Assembly (NCBI GenBank): GCA_016210435.1
Contig: JACQUF010000017.1
Location: 1-7,038, forward strand
From: Chloroflexota bacterium
Lineage (GTDB): Bacteria; Chloroflexota; Dehalococcoidia; Lucifugimonadales; Lucifugimonadaceae
Length of the DNA: 7,038 nucleotides
Direction: 5' to 3'
Below the pieces are notes generated by a model that was not told the DNA's origin, made no database searches, and saw nothing but the letters and a program-made list of their open reading frames with translations. Shown here piece after piece: positions 1 through 5,488 of this stretch. The translations under genes and the position numbers were made by a program. Position 1 is the stretch's first letter, and each line of letters starts with the position of its first letter.

Positions 1-2
1 GG

Positions 3-1181
3 CTATTCGTCGAGGTCGAGACCGACGAGGGCGTCACAGGGTTGGGGGAGTGCACCGACTATCTCTCCAACCCGCACCTCGTTCGCGGGTTGGAAGCGAT
101 CAAGCCGCTCGTCGTGGGCGCTGACCCTTCCCACATCGAGGAAATCTGGCAACGGCTATTCCACGCCTACAGCGACCTCAACGGCCGCGGCTATGTTTCG
201 CATCTGATCAGCGCGATCGACATAGCGCTCTGGGACATCAAGGGGAAGGTGTTGGGGGTCCCGATCTACGACTTGCTGGGCGGACCGGTGCGGGACTCGG
301 TCCCGCTCTATACGCACGTACCCGACCAGGCCGCGGGCGCGAAGATCGACGACATGGTTGCCGCGGCCAGGAAGACGAAGGCAGGCGGCTATCAGGCTAT
401 CAAGACGGATCCGTTCAAGTGGCAGTGGGACCGGAACTCGTACCACCGGGGAGCGCAGCTTGTCGAGAGGTTGTCGCCGCAGGCGGTCGCCGAGGCTGTC
501 GACTGGATGGAGGCGCTGCGCGACGCGGTTGGGCCCAACTATGAATTGCTAGTCGACGCACACGCGCGTTTCGATGTCGCCAGTGCTATCGCTGGCGCTA
601 ACGCCCTGGAGCACATCGACCTGATCTGGTTCGAAGAGCCGGTCCACGTCGAGAGCAACGACGCCCTGAAGCAGGTGAGGGAGAACGCACGCGTTCCTCT
701 CTGCATCGGCGAGCGTCATTTCACACGCTGGGATTACACGCAGATCCTGAGGGAACGGCTCGTTGACTACATCATGCCGGACGTGGCGTGGTGCGGCGGG
801 ATCAGCGAATTACGGCGCATAGCCGCGCTTGCGGAGCCGCACTACATTCGCGTTAGCCCGCACGACGCACTGGGTCCGATTTCCATCGCGGCCGGGTTCC
901 AGGTCTGCATGAGCATGCCGAACCTCTACCGCCAGGAATGCGTGCACACCTGGTTCGATACGTTTGCGCAGCTCATCACACCGATGTTCGAGATCAGAAA
1001 TGGCGCAATCTACCCTAATAGCAGGCCAGGGCTTGGCATCGAGCTCGTCAGGGAGGAAGTCGAGCGTCACCTGGTCGATGCCGACGATCCAAGAGCGCTG
1101 CCTTACTGGTGGCGGACCAGGGGAGGCGTCGAGCCGGTTTCGGGCCGGCGTGCGGGCGCCAGGGCAAGCGGCAGGCGCTAA
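3..1181 (+). CDS. GalD-like sugar-acid dehydratase, enolase superfamily (5' end outside window)
   Basis: This is a member of the mandelate racemase/muconate lactonizing enzyme group, probably a cytosolic Mg-dependent acid-sugar dehydratase. The frame is open to the left edge, and its first visible residues (LFVEVETDEGVTGLGEC) are typical of the family's capping domain, so the TTG at 42 is not the start and the true N-terminus is missing. Numbering from that TTG, the barrel shows K121, the D172-x-H174 motif, E198, E224 and the Asp/His pair D247 and H274 (SPHDALGP). As I recall E. coli D-galactonate dehydratase (D183, H185, E209, E235, D258, H285), all spacings are identical, which supports a GalD-like subgroup. 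Exact substrate is open: galactonate, another aldonate, or an uncharacterised acid sugar. The last ~20 residues are Arg/Gly/Ala-rich and extend past the usual family end. No operon partner is visible; a repeat-bearing spacer follows. Confidence 0.9.
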   Translation, partial: LFVEVETDEGVTGLGECTDYLSNPHLVRGLEAIKPLVVGADPSHIEEIWQRLFHAYSDLNGRGYVSHLISAIDIALWDIKGKVLGVPIYDLLGGPVRDSVPLYTHVPDQAAGAKIDDMVAAARKTKAGGYQAIKTDPFKWQWDRNSYHRGAQLVERLSPQAVAEAVDWMEALRDAVGPNYELLVDAHARFDVASAIAGANALEHIDLIWFEEPVHVESNDALKQVRENARVPLCIGERHFTRWDYTQILRERLVDYIMPDVAWCGGISELRRIAALAEPHYIRVSPHDALGPISIAAGFQVCMSMPNLYRQECVHTWFDTFAQLITPMFEIRNGAIYPNSRPGLGIELVREEVERHLVDADDPRALPYWWRTRGGVEPVSGRRAGARASGRR

Positions 1182-1200
1182 ACTCCGCACCGGTTATTGA

Positions 1201-1225
1201 AGCCCTCTCCCGCCGGGAGAGGGCT
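1201..1225. repeat. Perfect 11-bp inverted repeat, REP-like
   Basis: The arms AGCCCTCTCCC (1201-1211) and GGGAGAGGGCT (1215-1225) are exact reverse complements around a 3-base loop. A stable GC-rich hairpin would form on either strand 19 bases after the dehydratase stop. No T-tract follows, so it is not a classical intrinsic terminator, though it could still protect or end the transcript. The core, followed by GAGGGTGAGGG, resembles a palindromic intergenic repeat that I recall from many GC-rich bacterial genomes. Confidence 0.75.
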
Positions 1226-1288
1226 GAGGGTGAGGGCGGAGTAAGTCACGCCCTCTTCCGGCCTGCGGCCACCCTTTCCATCGACTCC

Positions 1289-1365
1289 GCTCAGGCGCCG
1301 CGCTGAGCCTGACGAAGCGGCAAGCTGGCTCAGGCGCCGCGCCGAGCTTGACGAAGCGGCAGGCT
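1289..1365. repeat. Two tandem 38-bp direct repeats
   Basis: Copies at 1289-1326 and 1328-1365 match at 35 of 38 positions, separated by one base, giving a 39-bp period. All three differences are transitions. Copy 1 contains an internal inverted repeat, GCTCAG (1289-1294) and CTGAGC (1303-1308). Copy 2 has one change in the right arm. The core (CTCAGG ... GAGC ... GACGAAGC) resembles the widespread CTTCGACAAGCTCAG-type intergenic element, recalled from memory. No coding function is evident. Confidence 0.75.
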
Positions 1366-1447
1366 CTTGTTCCCGGCGGGGCGAAATGATTTATCGGCTG
1401 AGGAGTGAGGCAAGGGCGGTTTCTAACCCGCCCAGGGTGAGGGCGAA

Positions 1448-1906
1448 ATGGCGATCCTGCGACTCGAAGAGATCGGAACGGTCCGCTCGCCGGTCAAAGA
1501 ACCGATTGAATCCGGATGGGCGAACGTGGTGTCAGACCTCGTGCTGGAGCCCCGATTCGCACGCGGCCTGAACGGGATCGATGACTTTTCTCACGTCCAG
1601 GTCGTGTTCCTGATGCACCAGGCGTTCTTTGATCCGAACACCGATCTCGTTACCAGGCCGGACAGCCGCCGCGATATGCCAGACGTTGGCATCTTCGCTC
1701 AGCGCGCCCGTCACCGGCCCAACCCGATCGGCACATCCGCGGTGAGGATCGAAGCCGTTAAAGGCAACATCGTGACCGTGCGCGGCCTGGACGCGATCGA
1801 CGGCACTCCGTTGCTCGACATCAAGCCGTACTTCCCGGCGTTCGACCGCATCGAACGGCCAGTCGTTCCCGCCTGGGTGGACCGCCTCATGCAGGGTTAT
1901 TTTTAA
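1448..1906 (+). CDS. trmO: tRNA (N6-threonylcarbamoyladenosine(37)-N6)-methyltransferase TrmO, single-domain form
   Basis: TrmO uses S-adenosylmethionine to methylate t6A37 of certain threonine tRNAs to m6t6A, in the cytosol. The 152-residue product matches the TsaA-like beta-barrel domain over its whole length. It shows an N-terminal strand (IGTVRSP, 9-15), FSHVQVVFLMH (47-57), the signature GIFAQRARHRPNPIG (81-95) and DGTPLLDIKPY (118-128). E. coli TrmO is longer (about 235 residues) because of a C-terminal extension. The short form seen here is common in other bacteria and archaea, so it is not a truncation. The ATG at 1448 is supported by GAGGG at 1439-1443, four bases upstream. The gene ends only 4 bp before the stop of the oppositely oriented toxin gene. 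The family match is strong; the exact tRNA substrate is inferred. Confidence 0.9.
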   Translation: MAILRLEEIGTVRSPVKEPIESGWANVVSDLVLEPRFARGLNGIDDFSHVQVVFLMHQAFFDPNTDLVTRPDSRRDMPDVGIFAQRARHRPNPIGTSAVRIEAVKGNIVTVRGLDAIDGTPLLDIKPYFPAFDRIERPVVPAWVDRLMQGYF

Positions 1907-1910
1907 CCTG

Positions 1911-2177
1911 TCAAATGCGGCGATAGGTGGATTCGCCGCGGCGTACGACCTTCAGGACGACCACAAGCGATCGATCGTCGTAAATGTCGTAAATGATGCG
2001 AAACGGCCCGACCCTCAGGCGCCATGCCCGTTCCTGGCCACGAAGTTTGCGGGCGCTAACACTCCTCGGATTCTGGCCCAGGGCAAGGATCGGTCGCTCA
2101 AGCAGGCGACGAGCGTCCTCAGAAAGTCGACGGATGTCCCGCTGCGCTGAAGGCGCGAGCTCGACCCGGTACTGCAT
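1911..2177 (-). CDS. RelE/ParE-family toxin of a type II toxin-antitoxin pair
   Basis: The 88-residue basic protein has the RelE/ParE fold pattern: MQYRVELAPSAQRDI strand and helix (1-15), two helices to about residue 35, then the diagnostic block KLRGQ (44-48), AWRLRVGPFRIIYDI (51-65) and a final strand with VVRRGESTYRRI (77-88). R60, R79/R80 and Y85 fall where RelE places its mRNA-cleaving arginines and tyrosine, so ribosome-dependent mRNA cleavage is plausible. A ParE-like gyrase inhibitor cannot be excluded. It is the second gene of a two-gene operon, beginning 12 bp after the antitoxin stop with no clear ribosome binding site of its own. This suggests translation coupled to the antitoxin, as is usual for such pairs. 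All expected elements are intact. Confidence 0.85.
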   Translation of the reverse strand: MQYRVELAPSAQRDIRRLSEDARRLLERPILALGQNPRSVSARKLRGQERAWRLRVGPFRIIYDIYDDRSLVVVLKVVRRGESTYRRI

Positions 2178-2189
2178 GGGATACGCGGT

Positions 2190-2426
2190 CTATCGCCTGT
2201 CCAGATCCCGAAAGAATTTTTTCGCCTCAACGCCGCCGGAGCGTTCCCACTCCCGTCGCGCCTCATCGAGATCGGCCTCTAGTTCGGCCTCCTCTTTCGA
2301 TTCGAGCCACTCACGCAGGGCCTCGGCAATGATGTCCTTGGCGTAGCGTCCCTTGCGCGCTGACTCGACCTTCAAGGCGCGGTATAAATCCTCATCATCA
2401 AAGATGATGGTCATCCGTCTGGGCAT
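2190..2426 (-). CDS. Ribbon-helix-helix antitoxin, partner of the RelE/ParE toxin
   Basis: This 78-residue protein starts MPRRMTIIFDDEDLYRALKVESARKGR. It has a short basic beta strand (MTIIF) followed by two helices, the second being RYAKDIIAEALREWLES, which is the layout of a CopG/Arc-type ribbon-helix-helix DNA-binding domain. The C-terminal part (EEAELEADLDEARREWERSGG...) is acidic and helical, as expected for the segment that wraps and neutralises the toxin. The start was placed at the ATG at 2426, not the upstream TTG at 2438, because that TTG overlaps the strong GGAGGT ribosome binding site (2436-2431). It is the first gene of the pair and probably represses its own operon through the promoter-proximal inverted repeat at 2440-2457. 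Confidence 0.82.
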   Translation of the reverse strand: MPRRMTIIFDDEDLYRALKVESARKGRYAKDIIAEALREWLESKEEAELEADLDEARREWERSGGVEAKKFFRDLDRR

Positions 2427-2430
2427 CCAG

Positions 2431-2436
2431 ACCTCC
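2431..2436 (-). promoter_or_regulatory. Antitoxin Shine-Dalgarno site
   Basis: On the minus strand GGAGGT lies four bases before the ATG at 2426. It is the best ribosome binding site in the toxin-antitoxin operon and fixes the antitoxin start. The toxin lacks an equivalent, which fits higher synthesis of antitoxin than toxin. Confidence 0.7.
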
Positions 2437-2439
2437 AAG

Positions 2440-2457
2440 CATTCAGACGTTCGAATG
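2440..2457. promoter_or_regulatory. Candidate antitoxin operator (inverted repeat)
   Basis: CATTC (2440-2444) and GAATG (2453-2457) are inverted with an 8-base centre, 13 bp upstream of the antitoxin start. Ribbon-helix-helix antitoxins usually bind such repeats over their own promoter. A loose -10-like TACATT on the minus strand (2459-2454) overlaps the right arm. Arms are only 5 bp, so the operator role is inference. Confidence 0.35.
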
Positions 2458-2478
2458 TATGTACGCCTAGCTTATCAT
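2450..2478 (+). promoter_or_regulatory. Weak candidate promoter for the stress-protein gene
   Basis: TATCAT at 2473-2478 matches five of six -10 consensus bases, with a poor -35 (TTCGAA, 2450-2455) at 17-bp spacing. It lies in the divergent gap and would give a leader of roughly 140 bases before the ATG at 2623. Its -35 overlaps the candidate antitoxin operator, so the two divergent units could interfere. The remaining leader (2479-2622) shows only a short palindrome, CTCATGAG (2495-2502). Confidence 0.2.
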
Positions 2479-2622
2479 CGGCCGTCTCGCGGTCCTCATG
2501 AGAGGCTCGCCCATCCAGGAGCAAATCCTCATGGGTTCCTCACGGGACACGTGGTGGAGTTCACGGCGTCATCACGGTTCTTTCGAGATGCTGTCAATGA
2601 TCACGTCTGAAGGGACTCCCGG

Positions 2623-3570
2623 ATGTACAAGCGGATACTGGTTCCGCTCGACGGCTCGGCACTTGCCGAACACAGCGTCGCGAGCGCGGCAGACCTTGCG
2701 GAACGGTTCTCGGCCTCGCTCCTTCTTCTCTTCGTACTGGACCGTCCCGAGGCGATGGACCCTGATGCCGCACGGAGAATGTCTCCCTCCGTGAACCGCG
2801 GGCGGGCAAACGGCGGGGTGGCGGTACTTGATCGCCCGGCGCACAGGGTCGGGGAGTATCTCAAGAAGGTCGCTGCCGGGATATCGATCCCCAATGTTGT
2901 GAAAACGTCGGTGGAGTTCGGCGACGCGGCCGGACAGATACTCAAGACTTCGGAGGTCGAAGGCATCGATCTCATCGCGATGACGACGCGCGGCCGATCG
3001 GGCGTTGTACGAGGGCTGCTGGGCAGCATTACGGACCGCGTGATCCGGGGCTCACGCGTACCGGTGTTCGTCATGCGCCCAGACATGGCGGTGCCTTTCG
3101 GCAATCAGTTGCCGCCGGTGACTGACGTAATCGTTCCGCTGGACGGTTCGGAAAGGGCCGCGGTGGCGCTGCCGCACGCCGAGATGTTTGCGAAGGCATA
3201 CAGGTCGGGGATAGTCCTCGTACGGTCCGTCCCCTTCATAACCGGCGCGGACCCAGGTGAGCCAGGTGGCTCTCCGGCGGCCTACCAGGCACATACGCTG
3301 GACGAGCTTCTCGAAGACGCGCGCCACTACGTTGAGGCGATCAAGTCCGGGCTTATTTCGAAGGGGTACACGGTCAAGACGATGGTCGCCCGGGGAAGCC
3401 CTCGGGCCCACATCATCACTCTCTGCGAAGAGCGGCCGAACTCGATGGTCGCGATCACGACCAGAGGCCTCAGCGGCGTGACGCGATGGGTGCTGGGCAG
3501 CGTGGCGGACGGCCTGATACGTACCGCGCCAGTCCCGACCCTGGTCATTCGCCCGGATGGCGCTGCCTGA
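2623..3570 (+). CDS. Tandem-domain universal stress protein (UspA superfamily)
   Basis: The 315-residue cytosolic protein carries two Usp domains, about 1-150 and 166-315. Each begins with the family strand (KRILVPLDGSALAEHS, and DVIVPLDGSERAAVALPHA) and ends with the nucleotide-loop pattern: MTTRGRSGVVRGLLGSITDRVI in the first and ITTRGLSGVTRWVLGSVADGLI in the second, each followed by a P-V-x-V/L-V-x-R-P strand. The usual ATP motif is G-x2-G-x9-G-S/T; both domains here have threonine at the first glycine but keep the second glycine and the GS. ATP binding is therefore likely but not certain. Start: ATG with AAGGGA at 2610-2615. The gene lies 96 bp upstream of a kinase/regulator pair on the same strand, suggesting a common stress-response role or operon. 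No enzymatic activity is implied by the sequence. Confidence 0.92.
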   Translation: MYKRILVPLDGSALAEHSVASAADLAERFSASLLLLFVLDRPEAMDPDAARRMSPSVNRGRANGGVAVLDRPAHRVGEYLKKVAAGISIPNVVKTSVEFGDAAGQILKTSEVEGIDLIAMTTRGRSGVVRGLLGSITDRVIRGSRVPVFVMRPDMAVPFGNQLPPVTDVIVPLDGSERAAVALPHAEMFAKAYRSGIVLVRSVPFITGADPGEPGGSPAAYQAHTLDELLEDARHYVEAIKSGLISKGYTVKTMVARGSPRAHIITLCEERPNSMVAITTRGLSGVTRWVLGSVADGLIRTAPVPTLVIRPDGAA

Positions 3571-3588
3571 CGGCCGCCCAGATACCGC

Positions 3589-3607
3589 CGTTCACGAACG
3601 ATAAAAT
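3589..3607 (+). promoter_or_regulatory. Palindrome abutting a -10-like box before the kinase
   Basis: CGTTC (3589-3593) and GAACG (3596-3600) are perfect 5-bp inverted arms around AC. TAAAAT (3602-3607), five of six to the -10 consensus, begins one base later. No good -35 is seen at 16-18 bp. A weak-35 promoter with a palindrome in the spacer is the layout expected of an activator- or repressor-controlled start, possibly autoregulated by the system downstream. This is inference from position. Confidence 0.35.
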
Positions 3608-3666
3608 GCCACTTGGGGGCAGGTTGAAAATGGCCAAACGGCACAGACCTGCGGCGTGGGAAGTTC

Positions 3667-5454
3667 GTGCCGGGAAGAAAGCAGCAGTCCGATCGTTCCG
3701 AACTGGTCTCCCTCTCGCGGGCGGCGCAGCGTACCGGCATCAGCCGTGCCAGGCTAACGCAGGCGGTGAAAACGGGGATCCTGAGGCCCGCTGGCAGATC
3801 TGTCCGCGGGCGTGACCTCTATTCGCTTCAGTCTGTGCTGGTCCTGAGCGAATCTCCGAGGAAGGCTGAAGTCTTCGCCGCGCTGAAGGGGGACCCCGAT
3901 CTTCCCCCTGGCGTGACGGAGGCCGACCGTGCGCTGGCCTCGCTGCCGTACCTGACCCGGATCCTGGTGAACGCGGATTACGCCGCGATAACCGTTATCA
4001 ACGCCGAAGGCAAGATCGAGCGGATGTTCGTGTCAGGCCTTTCGCAGGAAGTCGTGGCGAAAATGGGACCACCACCGACGGGAAAGGGCATCCTCGGCCT
4101 GATGGGTACCGAGACTACAGCGGTCCGCGTAGGGCGCATCTCATCCCACCCGCGCTCGGTCGGTTTCCCTCCCGGGCATCCGCAAATGGAGTCGCTCCTT
4201 GGGGTGGCAGTTCAGCGCGACGGTGTCCACCTGGCGAACCTGTATCTGACCAACCGGCCGGGCCGGCCGCCATTTACGGTTGACGATCAGAAACTGGTCG
4301 AAACAGTTGCCCAGTACGTCGCGGCGGCGCTCGAAAACCGGCGCCTCTACGCGCGGGAGCAGCGGCTCCGTCATGAAGCGGAAGCTGCCAGGCGAAGGCT
4401 GGAAGCGTTCGCGGCGGCTACGCCAGCGGGGGTGGTGGCCATCGATGCCGCGACGGACGAAATCATACTCGTGAACGAGGAGGTATCGAAGTTATTCGGG
4501 GTCCCCGTCGACCGGGGAATGAAGCGCGCTTCGATTCACCCGCACTTCGTATACCGCCACCCGGACGGGTCGGTGATCGCACCGGAGGAACTGCCGATAT
4601 ATAGGGCTATGCGGACCGGCGAGATCGTGCGCGGGGAGGAGATCATCTTCGAGCGATCCCGGAACCGGAAGACCCCCTTGTTGATCCACGCAGCGCCGGT
4701 CACCGACGAGGATGGGAAGGTAATCGCGGGGATCGCGATCTTTCAGGACATCACCCCGCTCAAAGCAGCGGAACAGGTCAAGTCCGACTTCCTGTCGATG
4801 ATCACGCACGACCTTCGCACGCCCCTGGCCACGCTGAAGGGCCTCGCTGCAGAAGCCGCGGCCAGCGCGGGGGATACCGCAGAGCTCAAGGAGACGCTGC
4901 AGGCGATGGATGAGGAAGCCGACCAGATGATCGAGCTGGTCGGCAACCTCCTGGACATGTCGCGTATCGAAGCGGGTGCGTACCCACTCGGAAGAGAGGA
5001 ATGCCACCTCGCCGATATCGCCCATGATGCCCTCCGGCGGCTCAGGCGCTCGCGTCTGGCTTCGGACCGCGACGTCAGATCGCACGTCCCTATCACGCTT
5101 TCGACGATCTACGCCGACCCGCTTCAGATCGGGCGCGTGCTCGACAACCTGTTGAGCAACGCCATCAAGTACTCTGAAGATGAGGTAACCCTGACAGCGC
5201 GCCCGTCGGATGATGCCAGCGAGATCGTTGTCGAAGTAGAGGACCGGGGCATTGGGATACCGGCGAACGAGATCGGCAATCTGTTCGACAAGTTCTTCCG
5301 GATCACCTCCGCCGGGCGGAAGGGCAGGGGCGCTGGCCTCGGCCTTGCGATCTGCAAGGCGATCGTCACCGCGCACGGAGGCCGGATTGGCGTGCGATCA
5401 GCCCCCCGGGAGGGTTCGACATTCTGGTTTACTCTTCCAGTGCACGCGGCATGA
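3667..5454 (+). CDS. Soluble sensor histidine kinase with HTH, DevS-like GAF, PAS, HisKA and HATPase domains
   Basis: This 595-residue kinase has no signal peptide or membrane segment. In order: a MerR/excisionase-like helix-turn-helix (about 13-60, LVSLSRAAQRTGIS then a Gly-Arg wing); a GAF domain (about 92-228) strikingly like the haem-binding GAF-A of DevS/DosT, including HPRSVGFPPGHP (161-172) and NLYLT (191-195); a short helical linker; a PAS domain (about 243-366); HisKA with the phospho-acceptor H381 in SMITHDLRTPL; and HATPase_c with N-box DNLLSNAIKYS (493-503), DRGIGI (526-531) and GRGAGLGLAI (553-562). All kinase motifs are intact. The start is uncertain. GTG at 3667 has a poorly spaced GGGAAG, and an in-frame stop lies at 3625-3627. 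A better-looking ATG at 3630 is in another frame. The response regulator follows after 34 bp and is the likely partner. Signal: haem-borne gas or redox is inferred, not shown. Confidence 0.9.
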   Translation: MPGRKQQSDRSELVSLSRAAQRTGISRARLTQAVKTGILRPAGRSVRGRDLYSLQSVLVLSESPRKAEVFAALKGDPDLPPGVTEADRALASLPYLTRILVNADYAAITVINAEGKIERMFVSGLSQEVVAKMGPPPTGKGILGLMGTETTAVRVGRISSHPRSVGFPPGHPQMESLLGVAVQRDGVHLANLYLTNRPGRPPFTVDDQKLVETVAQYVAAALENRRLYAREQRLRHEAEAARRRLEAFAAATPAGVVAIDAATDEIILVNEEVSKLFGVPVDRGMKRASIHPHFVYRHPDGSVIAPEELPIYRAMRTGEIVRGEEIIFERSRNRKTPLLIHAAPVTDEDGKVIAGIAIFQDITPLKAAEQVKSDFLSMITHDLRTPLATLKGLAAEAAASAGDTAELKETLQAMDEEADQMIELVGNLLDMSRIEAGAYPLGREECHLADIAHDALRRLRRSRLASDRDVRSHVPITLSTIYADPLQIGRVLDNLLSNAIKYSEDEVTLTARPSDDASEIVVEVEDRGIGIPANEIGNLFDKFFRITSAGRKGRGAGLGLAICKAIVTAHGGRIGVRSAPREGSTFWFTLPVHAA

Positions 5455-5488
5455 ATTCAGGCCCTGACCTGGCATCAGGAAGTGACGC

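Larger units (their letters stand above)
1182..1447. other. Non-coding spacer carrying repeats
   Basis: This 266-bp gap between the dehydratase and trmO has no convincing gene; short open frames through it have no recognisable protein features. It holds a perfect inverted repeat (1201-1225), two near-identical 38-bp direct repeats (1289-1365), and a weak hairpin with arms at 1414-1419 and 1428-1433 just before the trmO ribosome binding site. The motif GGGTGAGGGCG occurs twice, once beside the inverted repeat (1227-1237) and once as the trmO Shine-Dalgarno region (1435-1445). The spacer therefore looks like a landing site of small dispersed intergenic repeats. Confidence 0.6.

Noticed and set aside
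42..44. TTG as the start of the left-edge dehydratase
   Set aside because: The frame is open to base 3, and the upstream residues match the conserved N-terminal domain of the family, so the gene simply enters from outside the window.
1201..1225. Intrinsic terminator for the dehydratase
   Set aside because: The hairpin is perfect but no T-tract follows on either strand, and the flank matches a dispersed repeat better.
2436..2438. TTG start giving an 82-residue antitoxin
   Set aside because: The TTG overlaps the GGAGGT ribosome binding site that serves the ATG at 2426.
2479..2622. A small gene in the leader before the stress protein
   Set aside because: Open frames across it run into the stress-protein gene in other frames, and their translations look random.
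2601..3104. 167-residue open frame on the minus strand
   Set aside because: It is antisense to the universal stress protein, Ser/Arg-rich and without a family pattern.
4492..5376. 294-residue open frame on the minus strand
   Set aside because: It lies wholly opposite the kinase, whose motifs are unmistakable; the minus frame shows no recognisable domain and is a by-product of GC-rich codon use.
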